Notes: generated by a model from the letters alone, not told the origin. A stretch of 15,548 nucleotides of DNA from Chloroflexota bacterium (GCA_011051745.1 DRKO01000305.1:1-15548), one strand, 5' to 3'; positions 7,512 through 15,120 are shown, counted from the stretch's first letter. Numbers and translations: made by a program.

Positions 7512-7565
7512 AATAAAGCACCACTTTCCGCCTCTGGAACCTCCGGGCCCGGAAAGTGGTGTTTT
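7512..7565 (-). terminator. Terminator-like hairpin in the rpsU upstream region
   Basis: CACCACTTTCCG (7519-7530) and CGGAAAGTGGTG (7550-7561) form a 12-pair perfect stem around a 19-base loop. On the minus strand the tail is CTTTATTG; on the plus strand it is TTTTGAC. No gene ends just upstream on either strand within the window. The likely roles are attenuation in the rpsU leader or insulation between rpsU and the divergent signalling gene. Strand assignment is uncertain. Confidence 0.5.
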
Positions 7566-7743
7566 GACACGTCGGGAAAGACTATCGTTTTCCTGTACCT
7601 GATTTAGAAAGTCACCGTTCAGCCCAGAGCTGCGTGGCGTAGTCTGGCTCCTGGATTCTCGGTTTGAAAGCTGCCTCGCACGGAGCGGGCTCCGCCGATA
7701 GACGAGAAGCACCGGCAGAACCGCGAAGATTCCAGTCCATCAC

Positions 7744-7772
7744 ATTATATATTCCTGTACTCATGAGCGCAA
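7744..7772 (-). promoter_or_regulatory. Candidate rpsU promoter
   Basis: On the minus strand a perfect TATAAT (7749-7744) lies 17 bases after TTGCGC (7772-7767; only TTG matches the -35 consensus). Transcription would give a leader of about 285 bases before rpsU that contains the 7519-7561 hairpin. On the plus strand the same region has TATGAT at 7779-7784, possibly the -10 of the divergent signalling gene. I see no gene in 7452-7807. Confidence 0.45.
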
Positions 7773-7858
7773 AGAGGGTATGATTACTTCCAGTACGGGG
7801 TCAGGATATGGCAGGGGGGAACTGGCGAACGCGATACGATGAAAAAGGGGCAGGGCCA

Positions 7859-8974
7859 ATGGCCGTACAGTTCCACGTTCTGCTTGTAGAAGATGACAGA
7901 GACCTCCTGACAGGTGTCTGTGATCTGCTGACTGAGGCTGGTTATCAGGTATCCTGTGCCACTAACGGCATCGAGGCCCTCGAACTGTTACGAGAGGCGG
8001 CTGTCCTTCCAGACCTGATCGTCTCGGATATCCGGATGCCTGAGATGGACGGTTACGATCTCCTGATGGCCGTCCGGGGAAACCCGGACTGGTTGTCCAT
8101 CCCGTTCATTTTCCTGACCGCAAAAGGGGAGAAGAAAGACATCCTCGACGGGAAATTGCGCGGCGCGGATGATTACCTGCCCAAGCCATTTGAGTATCAG
8201 GACCTGCTGGTTGCGGTTCAGTCGGCTATCAATCGCCACCGGGAGTTGCTGGCTCTACAGGAGTCCCGCATGGAGGCTCTGAAGAGGCGCATCCTGACCG
8301 TCCTGAACCATGAGTTCCGAACCCCTCTCAGCTTTATCGTCGCCTACGCCGATCTAATGGCGAGCAGCCCTTATCTGGAGCATTCCGAGGAACTCCGGCA
8401 GTACATCAACGGCATTCTCGATGGGAGCGAGCGGCTCACCCGTCTGATAGATAGCTTCCTCTTGCTGGCTGAACTGGAGAGCGACTACGGGAGGAAGACA
8501 TACGAGCAGCGTAAAACCACCATCCGGAATCTGGATAATCTGGTTGAAAGTGCTGTGCAGGCGGCCCGCTCATGTGCTGCCCGCCGGGGCGTTAAGCTTG
8601 TGTTCAACGCCACGCCGCCCATCCCTCCGGTACAGGGCGATGCCGTCTACCTGCGGGCTGCCATCGGCCACCTGATTGACAACGCGATCAAGTTCTCGCC
8701 CCCGAACAAGGACGCCTGCGTGACCGTCGAAGTCTGGGCCGATGAGGAGCACCTGACCGTAGCCGTTCGGGATCAGGGAGCAGGCATCCCTCTGGCAGCC
8801 CAGAAGCGCCTTTTTGAGATGTTCTATCAGGTCAATCGAGATGAATATGAACAGCAGGGGATCGGGGCGGGTCTTGCCATCGTTAAGCACATTGCCGACC
8901 TGCACCGGGGGCAGATCGAGCTGGAGAGCGCACCGGGGGAGGGAAGCTGCTTCCGGCTCCTGTTGCCCTGCTAG
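7859..8974 (+). CDS. Hybrid response regulator-histidine kinase (REC-HisKA-HATPase)
   Basis: Cytosolic two-component signalling protein, 371 residues from ATG 7859 (AAGGGG at 7845-7850, 8-base gap). An in-frame ATG at 7808 would add 17 unlike residues. The receiver domain comes first (HVLLVEDDRDLL; phospho-acceptor D57 in VSDIRMPEMDG; K109 in YLPKPF). The HisKA dimerisation domain follows, with H151 in LNHEFRTPLS, and then the ATPase domain: N-box N275 (LIDNAIKFS), G1 D305 (RDQGAGIP) and G2 GIGAGLAIVKHI. There is no transmembrane helix, no sensor domain and no DNA-binding domain, so it probably acts in a phosphorelay fed by another kinase. It is convergent with the oxidoreductase operon. The partner is unknown; the NarL-type regulator at 15196-15548 is one candidate, by proximity only. 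Confidence 0.93.
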   Translation: MAVQFHVLLVEDDRDLLTGVCDLLTEAGYQVSCATNGIEALELLREAAVLPDLIVSDIRMPEMDGYDLLMAVRGNPDWLSIPFIFLTAKGEKKDILDGKLRGADDYLPKPFEYQDLLVAVQSAINRHRELLALQESRMEALKRRILTVLNHEFRTPLSFIVAYADLMASSPYLEHSEELRQYINGILDGSERLTRLIDSFLLLAELESDYGRKTYEQRKTTIRNLDNLVESAVQAARSCAARRGVKLVFNATPPIPPVQGDAVYLRAAIGHLIDNAIKFSPPNKDACVTVEVWADEEHLTVAVRDQGAGIPLAAQKRLFEMFYQVNRDEYEQQGIGAGLAIVKHIADLHRGQIELESAPGEGSCFRLLLPC

Positions 8975-9003
8975 GGAGGAACCGGATCGCTTGTTCAACA
9001 GGG

Positions 9004-9060
9004 GGAGAGGCAACCTGAGAGCCATTCACCGGCTCCGGGTTGCCTCTCCGGTTTGTTTTC
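9004..9060 (+). terminator. Terminator after the hybrid kinase gene
   Basis: GGAGAGGCAACC (9004-9015) pairs perfectly with GGTTGCCTCTCC (9038-9049). Inside it GAGCC (9019-9023) pairs with GGCTC (9031-9035). The T-rich tail GGTTTGTTTT follows. It lies between two convergent units; on the minus strand the tail is not T-rich. Confidence 0.85.
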
Positions 9061-9081
9061 CCGCTAACCTGTCCGGCAAGT

Positions 9082-11730
9082 TCATCCGGACGCTGTGCGC
9101 GGCTTGAGGCTCATCTGTTCAAAAGCGTTCTTGTACGGCGACTCGCCGATGCGCTCGATCTGCGCCTTGCCCAGCTTGAAGCGATAGCGATTGGTGATCG
9201 GATCGGGAACCCGATGTACGAGTGAGTTGGCCGGATCGGCGGGGTGCAGGAAGTTGGCGAAGAGGACACCGGGGCGCACATCGGCGGTGACGATCGCGAT
9301 GGCCCGCACATCGCCGCTGCCAGCGCGGATCAATCCCTGCTCCATAAGGGTTGTGAAGTTGTATTCATCCCCCCGCACGCGGATCCAGCCGCCAGTCTGG
9401 ATCAGGATGTCGTCGCTGAAGAGCCGGACTTCGTCCCCACTTTCGATGCCGTACTGAGCGGCGTCGTCCGGGTGAATCTCGACGAACGTATCGGGCCAGC
9501 GCTGCTTGATATAAGGCTTGCGGATGTCGTCAAAAGCCGATTGCCAGATTTCGTTGATGCGCCCGTTTGTCAGCCACAGTTCGCCCTTCTCCGGGTCGGG
9601 CTTGATGCGCTCGTAGAAGTCACTGAACAGTTCCCAGGGGCTTTTGATCAGCAACGCTTTCCCCGACTGGGTCTTGAAGTGGGTCAGCCACTTGGAGTGA
9701 ACGGTCGGGCCTTCGGGCGGGCCGAGCTCCAGCGTCGAGTCGTGCAGGCGCACCGTGCCGACCATCTGGCCGTTCACCCAGCGGATGGGAGTCTGAATCC
9801 CCTCTGTGCCGAGTTCCCGCAGCACCTCGTGGCCTTTCTTGCCCTGCTGGCGGGCATACCACACCAGGACGTTGTAGTCCAGCACTTTGCCCCGGCTGAA
9901 GCGTGCCGCCTCCTCGAAGACATCGTTATCTTCGTGCCAGTCGTAGCCCTCAAAGCCCATTCGCTGGGCAAAACGGCTGATCGCCCACCAGTCCGGCTTG
10001 GCCTCGCCGGGCGGGTCGTAGAACTTGGAGTACAGACGCAGCCGCCGCTCGCCGTTGCAGCGAGCTGCGTCGTGCTCGCCCCATGCAGCAGCAGGCAGCA
10101 CGATGTCTGCGATCTCGGTTCCGAGCGGCTCGATGATGTAGATATCGGAGTCCACCACCACCATCCCGCCGCTGTCCACACGGGCGATCAGAGTGTTGAT
10201 GATGTCCTGCTTGTTCAGCGAGGTGATCTGGTGAGGGTTCTCGACGGTTAGCTCGCGGAAACGCCGGGCGAACTCCTGGCTGGCGGCCATCGCCGCCGTC
10301 CAGGTGGTTCCGATCACCCATGCGAAGCGCACGTTACCGGCCTCGACCCAGCGATCAAGGTCCAGCTCGACCTTGCGGCGGCCCGGTAGCTTCTCCGGCG
10401 ACTTCTCACGCGGGTAAGAGGCCGCACCGATCCAGCCTCGCTGATGGCCGCCCAGACGGCTGATCACCTGTCCGGGGCGGTTTCCTGCGCCACAGAGCAA
10501 CCCCATCGCCGCAAAGGAGGCGGTATTGAGATAGTTGTTGCTCCAGTAGTTGCCTTTCTCAAAGCCGAACGAGGCTTTAGGACGTGGCCCGCCGCCGCCG
10601 GTGAGCATCTCGGCGACCTGCTGAATCTTCTCGGCGGGGACACCGGTCACTTCAGCGGCGTTCGCCAGTTCGGCGGGCTCGTAGTTGAGCAGCCACTCCC
10701 TGTATCCCTCAAAGTCGGTCCCGAACTGGCCCCACGTTGTGCGCCACTGCCAGGGCGTGTTGCGCGTGCCCCGGCCCATTCCCATCTCGATCTCCCACTT
10801 GGAGGCGATCCACTCCTCGATAAACTCTTTGTCCTCCCAGCCGTTCTCAAGGATGATGCGGCTGATGGCGAGGTGAAGAAGTGTGTCCGTGCCGGGGATA
10901 ACCTGCAGGAATAGCCCGCCGTTTGCCTCGGCGTAGGCCACGCCCGCCGTGCGGCGCGGCAGGGCCATGATGAGCTTTGGCCCGCCCATCATCCAGGAAG
11001 TGAAGACGATTGTCTTGGTCTCGAAGGGGTCTGTGCCGGAGATGTAGATCACGTCGGCGTCGGCCCAGTCCTGATAGCTGGCGCTGAAGGTGATGATGCC
11101 GCTATCGTCCACGCCGGCGGTATCGTTGCCGGAACCCGGCTTGTCGTGCGGAGCATAGGCCGGTGTGCCGATTGAAGCGAAAGCCAGCTTGGTGATGGCG
11201 TAGGTGTTCTCGAAGAACTCGTATGAGTAGGTCTTCATCGCCCAGGCCGACTCGCCATAGTTGCGGAGCACATGCTCGGATACGGCGGCCATCACGTCAA
11301 GCGCGGTGTCCCAGTCCACGCGGGTCAGTTCGCCGTTGACGCGAATCTGAGGGTAGAGCAGGCGGTCGCGGGTGGGTGTCTCCGGATTGTAGCACTTCAG
11401 CGCCAGCGTCCCACCCCGGATCGAGTGGTTGCCGCCCTTGTTTACCACTGTGGCCTGAAAGTCCGGGACGACAACGGCATGATGTGGCCGCCCGTCAACC
11501 ATGACGATGTTATGCTGATTGGGGCTGATCCAGGGTCCCAGAACAGAGCCGGGGAAGGGGCTCCCCAGCGCGTTCTGATCGGGGGCCGGGCCGCCCTCCT
11601 CTCCGACGGGCCAGGTGTATACCTTGTACCCACAGCCGACGATGCAGTAATCGCAGGCGGTAGTGTGTACGTTGGCGTCCGGAGGGGGCAAGGGGACGCT
11701 ATCCTGCGGAGTGTAGGTATCTTCTGCCAT
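9082..11730 (-). CDS. idrA: AioA/IdrA-family molybdopterin oxidoreductase, probable iodate reductase catalytic subunit
   Basis: DMSO-reductase-superfamily enzyme with bis-molybdopterin cofactor and a [3Fe-4S] cluster, about 882 residues. The family match is to the arsenite oxidase large subunit: DYCIVGCGYKVYTWP and APDQNALG near the N-terminus, then SRLGGHQRGW, NGERRLRLYSKFYDPPG and WLTNGRINEIWQ. The cluster ligands are CxxCxxxC (C26, C29, C33) plus a later serine (S103, in HSIRGG), the AioA pattern. The start is ATG 11730, with GAGGAG 7 bases upstream; a GTG at 11745 overlapping the Rieske stop is possible (887 residues). There is no signal peptide; AioA-type subunits are exported with the Tat-bearing Rieske partner. 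Arsenite oxidase is the alternative, but the two peroxidase-like genes in the operon favour iodate reductase. The family is certain; the substrate is inferred. Confidence 0.9.
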   Translation of the reverse strand: MAEDTYTPQDSVPLPPPDANVHTTACDYCIVGCGYKVYTWPVGEEGGPAPDQNALGSPFPGSVLGPWISPNQHNIVMVDGRPHHAVVVPDFQATVVNKGGNHSIRGGTLALKCYNPETPTRDRLLYPQIRVNGELTRVDWDTALDVMAAVSEHVLRNYGESAWAMKTYSYEFFENTYAITKLAFASIGTPAYAPHDKPGSGNDTAGVDDSGIITFSASYQDWADADVIYISGTDPFETKTIVFTSWMMGGPKLIMALPRRTAGVAYAEANGGLFLQVIPGTDTLLHLAISRIILENGWEDKEFIEEWIASKWEIEMGMGRGTRNTPWQWRTTWGQFGTDFEGYREWLLNYEPAELANAAEVTGVPAEKIQQVAEMLTGGGGPRPKASFGFEKGNYWSNNYLNTASFAAMGLLCGAGNRPGQVISRLGGHQRGWIGAASYPREKSPEKLPGRRKVELDLDRWVEAGNVRFAWVIGTTWTAAMAASQEFARRFRELTVENPHQITSLNKQDIINTLIARVDSGGMVVVDSDIYIIEPLGTEIADIVLPAAAWGEHDAARCNGERRLRLYSKFYDPPGEAKPDWWAISRFAQRMGFEGYDWHEDNDVFEEAARFSRGKVLDYNVLVWYARQQGKKGHEVLRELGTEGIQTPIRWVNGQMVGTVRLHDSTLELGPPEGPTVHSKWLTHFKTQSGKALLIKSPWELFSDFYERIKPDPEKGELWLTNGRINEIWQSAFDDIRKPYIKQRWPDTFVEIHPDDAAQYGIESGDEVRLFSDDILIQTGGWIRVRGDEYNFTTLMEQGLIRAGSGDVRAIAIVTADVRPGVLFANFLHPADPANSLVHRVPDPITNRYRFKLGKAQIERIGESPYKNAFEQMSLKPRTASG

Positions 11731-11741
11731 CTTGTTACTCC

Positions 11742-12299
11742 TCACGCGTTCGGGTCGGCCAGATTAGAGTGATAGCCGAAGATCAGGCCCAGCACGCCGG
11801 TTGCGATGATGTCATCGCCCTCAGTCTCAAGGATGATCTGGGGCAGGCCGAGCGTGGCATGCCCGCTGATCACCATTCCGTGCCGGGTCAGATCAAAGGT
11901 GGTCAGGTGCAGCGGGCAGGGACCAGCCACGCCACGGTCGCCGTGAAACTGACCGGCCAGAGGCCCGCCCTGATGCGTGCAAAGGCTGTTAAAGGCCACC
12001 ACGTTTTGATCCGGCCCCACCCCGCCGCCGGCTGGCTCGTTGAGTTTGATCAGAAAGTTGGTCGAGGCGGGGTGATCCCAGGGATAGTTGAAGCTGACCG
12101 GCTGCCCGAACTCAAGCTCGCTGAGCCGACCGATCACCTGCCGGGGGTACTCAACCTGCCGGGCGTATAGCCTGGCGGGCAGGCCGGGCCTGCGCAGATG
12201 AGGGGGCAACGTCAACGCAACCAGCGCCGACCCGCTCAACTTGAGAAAATCCCGCCGGGAGGCGATGCCTGCCATGGGATCGCAGCGTTTATCCGTCAT
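11742..12299 (-). CDS. idrB: Rieske [2Fe-2S] subunit, AioB/IdrB type
   Basis: Small electron-transfer subunit of the molybdoenzyme, acting in the periplasm or on the outer face of the membrane. It has 185 residues from ATG 12299, with GGAGGG 8 bases upstream; the preceding gene stops one base earlier. A Tat signal, SRRDFLKLSGSALVALTLP (14-32), would export the folded complex. The Rieske ligands are C107-T-H109 (CTHQGGPL) and C128-P-L-H131 (CPLHLTTFD). The two extra cysteines that form a disulfide in bc1-type Rieske proteins (CTHxGC, CPCH) are replaced by G and L, as in some arsenite oxidase small subunits. The stop is within 12 bases of the preferred catalytic-subunit start. Confidence 0.9.
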   Translation of the reverse strand: MTDKRCDPMAGIASRRDFLKLSGSALVALTLPPHLRRPGLPARLYARQVEYPRQVIGRLSELEFGQPVSFNYPWDHPASTNFLIKLNEPAGGGVGPDQNVVAFNSLCTHQGGPLAGQFHGDRGVAGPCPLHLTTFDLTRHGMVISGHATLGLPQIILETEGDDIIATGVLGLIFGYHSNLADPNA

Positions 12300-12300
12300 C

Positions 12301-13572
12301 TCAATTTCCCTCCATATCCCAAGGGGCGTAAGGCGGCAGCTCTGGAGCTTCGACGATGATCCTGTCCCCACACAGGCTTTCCAAAAAGGCCACCAGATCG
12401 GCCTGCTCCTGAGCGGTCAGGTTCAGGGGCTGCATCAGGGGGTCCTTGTTGGGATCGTCCCCGCCGCCCGCGTTGTAGAAGGCCACAACCTCTTCCAGAG
12501 TCGCGAAGACGCCGTTATGCATATAGGGCGCGGTGTAGCAAACATCCCGCAGGCCGGGAGTGCGGAAGCGGCCCATGTCCTCTTCCTGCTTGGTGATGTA
12601 GTAGAGGCCCAGGTCCCGCGTGGCGGTGTAGTATATTTCGTCCGGCACGCCTTTGGCCCACTGCTCAAACCGGAAGGTGATCTGATTCAGAGGGTTGTTC
12701 TGGAACCCCGGATACTCCGGTACGCCCAGATTGTGGAACGAGTCATCGCTGATAAGCGGGCCGTTATGGCAGGCGATGCAGTTAGCCCGCCCGGTGAAGA
12801 GCTCATAACCGCGCCGTGCTTCCTCAGAGATGGCGTTCTCGTCCCCCTGGAGGTAGGCGTCGAAGGGAACATTGCGGGAAACGATGGTGCGCTGGAAGGT
12901 GGCGACAGCCATCAGAGCGTGCATATAGGTGGGGTATTCATCCCCGAAGACCTCGTTAAACAGGCGGACATACTCCGGAACCTGAGCCAGACGTTCCTCA
13001 GCCATGGCGGGGTCTACGTTACCGGCCACCGCGCCCGTCCAGGCTCCGTTGTTCTGTCGCTCAAGGCTGGGGGCCGAGCCGTCCCAGTTGAGGTGCGTGT
13101 AGTAGGCGCTGTTGATGATCGTGCTGGCGTTGCGCCAGTGGGTGCTGCCCGGATAGCCAAACGAGATCGGGCTGGCGATCCCCCAGCTTCCATCGCTGGC
13201 CGGATGGCACGAGTTGCACGAGAGGCTGCCGTCGCCGGACATACGGGTGTCGAAGTAAAGCAGCCTGCCCAGTTCGGCCTTCTCCGGTGTGTAGGGGTTG
13301 TCGAGCGGGAAAGGAACAGGGGGCAACACCGCCAGAGGCGGATAGGGCGACTCGGCTTCCGGTTCGGCAGCCGCTTCCTCGCCCTCCTCTGCCGGGGCGG
13401 CAGGCGTTACCACCTCCGCCGCTGGTTCCCTCTCTGCGGCTGCGCCGGGGCCGAAGATCAGCCAGACAGCCCCGATCACGCCCCCCAGCAGGAGCGCGAG
13501 CACGCCGGCGAAGAGGGCAAGATCAAGCGGCGTGACAGGTCTATCAGCCCAGGATGGTTTACGGTCTTTCAT
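12301..13572 (-). CDS. Membrane-anchored di-heme cytochrome c peroxidase-like protein (IdrP/MauG/CcpA family)
   Basis: Probable hydrogen-peroxide reductase or di-heme electron carrier, 423 residues. One transmembrane helix near residues 17-40 is followed by a low-complexity A/E/P linker (41-78), so the catalytic part is tethered outside the membrane. The heme sites are C119-NS-C122-H123 and C265-IA-C268-H269. RNASTIINSAYYTHLNWDGS and SLERQ (Q173) match the peroxidase core. H145 in STHWRN sits in the loop that supplies a sixth ligand in classical enzymes. M351 in TAPYMHNG is the axial ligand of the high-potential heme, as in peroxidases rather than MauG (Tyr). ATG 13572 overlaps the previous stop by 4 bases (ATGA), with GGGAG upstream. 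It would be IdrP1 or IdrP2 in an iodate reductase cluster; which one cannot be told. Confidence 0.88.
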   Translation of the reverse strand: MKDRKPSWADRPVTPLDLALFAGVLALLLGGVIGAVWLIFGPGAAAEREPAAEVVTPAAPAEEGEEAAAEPEAESPYPPLAVLPPVPFPLDNPYTPEKAELGRLLYFDTRMSGDGSLSCNSCHPASDGSWGIASPISFGYPGSTHWRNASTIINSAYYTHLNWDGSAPSLERQNNGAWTGAVAGNVDPAMAEERLAQVPEYVRLFNEVFGDEYPTYMHALMAVATFQRTIVSRNVPFDAYLQGDENAISEEARRGYELFTGRANCIACHNGPLISDDSFHNLGVPEYPGFQNNPLNQITFRFEQWAKGVPDEIYYTATRDLGLYYITKQEEDMGRFRTPGLRDVCYTAPYMHNGVFATLEEVVAFYNAGGGDDPNKDPLMQPLNLTAQEQADLVAFLESLCGDRIIVEAPELPPYAPWDMEGN

Positions 13573-15083
13573 CGGTTATCTCCCAGGGTTCGCAACTGAT
13601 ATTCGGGCAACTCAGGCGCTTCGACGGCGACAGGGTCGCTGCTCAGGCTATTGAGGAAGGCGACAAGCTGCGCGATCTCGGCATCGCTCAGGCCGAGCGG
13701 GACGCCGCTAACTGCGCCGTCGTTGTAGAAGCGTACAACTTCTTCCAGAGTTGCGAAGACGCCGTTGTGCATATAAGGGGCTGTACGGCCCACTTCCCGC
13801 AGAGGGGCCGTGCGGAACGCCTGCCAGTCAGCATCATTCAGGGTGAGCGCGAAGTGGCCGGGGTCAACGGTGAGATCGCGATAGTCAGGCGTGCCAAGCT
13901 GACGGAAGAAACGACGGAAGGTGATATGCCTCAGCGGGTCGGCCCAGATGTCCGGATTCTCCGGCACAGGGGTCGCATAAGCGTAGAAGTTGTTGTCAGA
14001 GAAAGTGGGGCCAGTGTGGCAGGTCGAGCAGCCCGCCCGCCCCTCGAAAAGGGCCAGTCCGGCCTGCGCCTCCGGGGAGAGCGCATTCTCATCACCGGCC
14101 AGATAGAGATCGTAGGGGCTGGGCCCGGAGTTGAGCGACTGGACGTAGGCGGTGATGGCGTTAAGCGTCCTGCCAAAAGAGGGATTCGCGCCGTAAGCGT
14201 CCTGGAAAAGCTGGACGTACTCCGGAACCTGTTTGATGCGCTCGACCATCAGACGCCCGTCGGTGTTCATAAAGTGCGCCTCGGTCAGATGATCGCGCAC
14301 CAGGGTGGGCATATCGCTCCCATCCATCCGGCCATCCCAGTACAGGTAGTCGAGGAAGGCGGTGTTCATCACCGTTGGCGCGTTGCGGAAGTAGAGCGTA
14401 CCGGTATAGCCATCGCTCAGAGCCTGCCCGTTGGCCCAGGCCTGCTCCGGCTGGTGGCAGCTTGCACAGCTTACGTTGGCGTCGCCGGAAAGGCGTGGGT
14501 CGAAGAAGAGGTACTTGCCGAGCAAGACCTGCGCGTCGGAATAGGTCGTAGGAGGCTCGGCAAAGGGGATGATGCTGGCCTCCGGCGGGCGAACGATCTC
14601 TATGGGGACCAGTTCGTATGTCTCGGCGACGGCCACTTCCTCACCGGTGAGGCCAAGCAGATAGTCCACGATGAGGGTCAATTCGCCCTCGGTCAGCCTC
14701 TCACCGAGGTTCGGCGGCATCACGTTTGCCGGGCATTCGCCTGCCGGGCACTCCGGGGCGATGAATGCCGTCGGGTCAAGGATCGACTCCCGGATGTAAT
14801 CCTCGGCGCTCAGGTCGGGCTTGCGTGTGGCTGCGTCGCTCCCGATGGAGGAGAGATCGGGGCCAACAAGCCCGGCAGCGTTGGGGATGCCGGGGATGGT
14901 ATGGCATCCGGCGCATCCGCCTTTGCTGAACGCTGCGAGGGTATCCGGGTCAGGGGAGGTCGCCTGAGAGACAGGCGCTCCCCGGACAACATCTACAGGC
15001 TGGCTCCATGGACCGAATGCAAGGCCTGCGATCAGCAGGGCCAGAACGACACCGGGCAGGAGCCACTTCAACATGGCGCGCAT
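13569..15083 (-). CDS. Tri-heme cytochrome c peroxidase-like protein with N-terminal cytochrome c domain
   Basis: Start ATG 15083 with GGAGG and a 7-base gap; the frame is open 33 codons further upstream but lacks a better start. It has 504 residues. A signal peptide or anchor lies at 6-23 (KWLLPGVVLALLIAGLAFG). A mono-heme cytochrome c domain follows: C57-AG-C60-H61 in GGCAGCHTIPGIPNAAG, with axial M122 in NVMPPNLGERLT. The di-heme peroxidase module carries C206-AS-C209-H210 and C352-ST-C355-H356, RNAPTVMNTAFLDYLYWDGR, and M438 in TAPYMHNG. It is the first gene of the operon and overlaps the next by 4 bases. The peroxidase half is clearly paralogous to the next gene: nearly identical DNA encodes YMHNGVFATLEEVV in both. 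The extra domain could receive electrons from the respiratory chain. It would be IdrP1/P2-like in function, by inference. Confidence 0.88.
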   Translation of the reverse strand: MRAMLKWLLPGVVLALLIAGLAFGPWSQPVDVVRGAPVSQATSPDPDTLAAFSKGGCAGCHTIPGIPNAAGLVGPDLSSIGSDAATRKPDLSAEDYIRESILDPTAFIAPECPAGECPANVMPPNLGERLTEGELTLIVDYLLGLTGEEVAVAETYELVPIEIVRPPEASIIPFAEPPTTYSDAQVLLGKYLFFDPRLSGDANVSCASCHQPEQAWANGQALSDGYTGTLYFRNAPTVMNTAFLDYLYWDGRMDGSDMPTLVRDHLTEAHFMNTDGRLMVERIKQVPEYVQLFQDAYGANPSFGRTLNAITAYVQSLNSGPSPYDLYLAGDENALSPEAQAGLALFEGRAGCSTCHTGPTFSDNNFYAYATPVPENPDIWADPLRHITFRRFFRQLGTPDYRDLTVDPGHFALTLNDADWQAFRTAPLREVGRTAPYMHNGVFATLEEVVRFYNDGAVSGVPLGLSDAEIAQLVAFLNSLSSDPVAVEAPELPEYQLRTLGDNR

Positions 15084-15120
15084 AGAGCGTCCTCCGGAGA
15101 GTGAAGCAGAAAAAGTGTCT

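Noticed and set aside
7479..7712. Possible 77-codon gene on the minus strand upstream of rpsU
   Set aside because: It runs through the perfect hairpin at 7519-7561, has no family resemblance and lacks a clear SD; leader or regulatory DNA is the better reading.
9244..10251. 335-codon open frame on the plus strand opposite the molybdoenzyme
   Set aside because: The minus-strand frame carries all family motifs; this is a complementary open frame.
9082..12299. A plain arsenite oxidase (aioBA) assignment
   Set aside because: Not excluded, but set aside as the first choice because two peroxidase-like cytochrome genes are translationally coupled to it, no arsenic gene is nearby, and two active-site-loop positions differ from AioA.
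12241..13599. 452-codon open frame on the plus strand opposite the di-heme peroxidase and Rieske genes
   Set aside because: It spans parts of two real genes and their junction, and its translation resembles no protein family. It is an antisense shadow.
13554..15104. 516-codon open frame on the plus strand opposite the tri-heme cytochrome gene
   Set aside because: No recognisable domain. It mirrors the codon periodicity of the minus-strand gene, which has three heme motifs, a signal sequence and a good SD. Long antisense frames are expected in GC-rich coding DNA.
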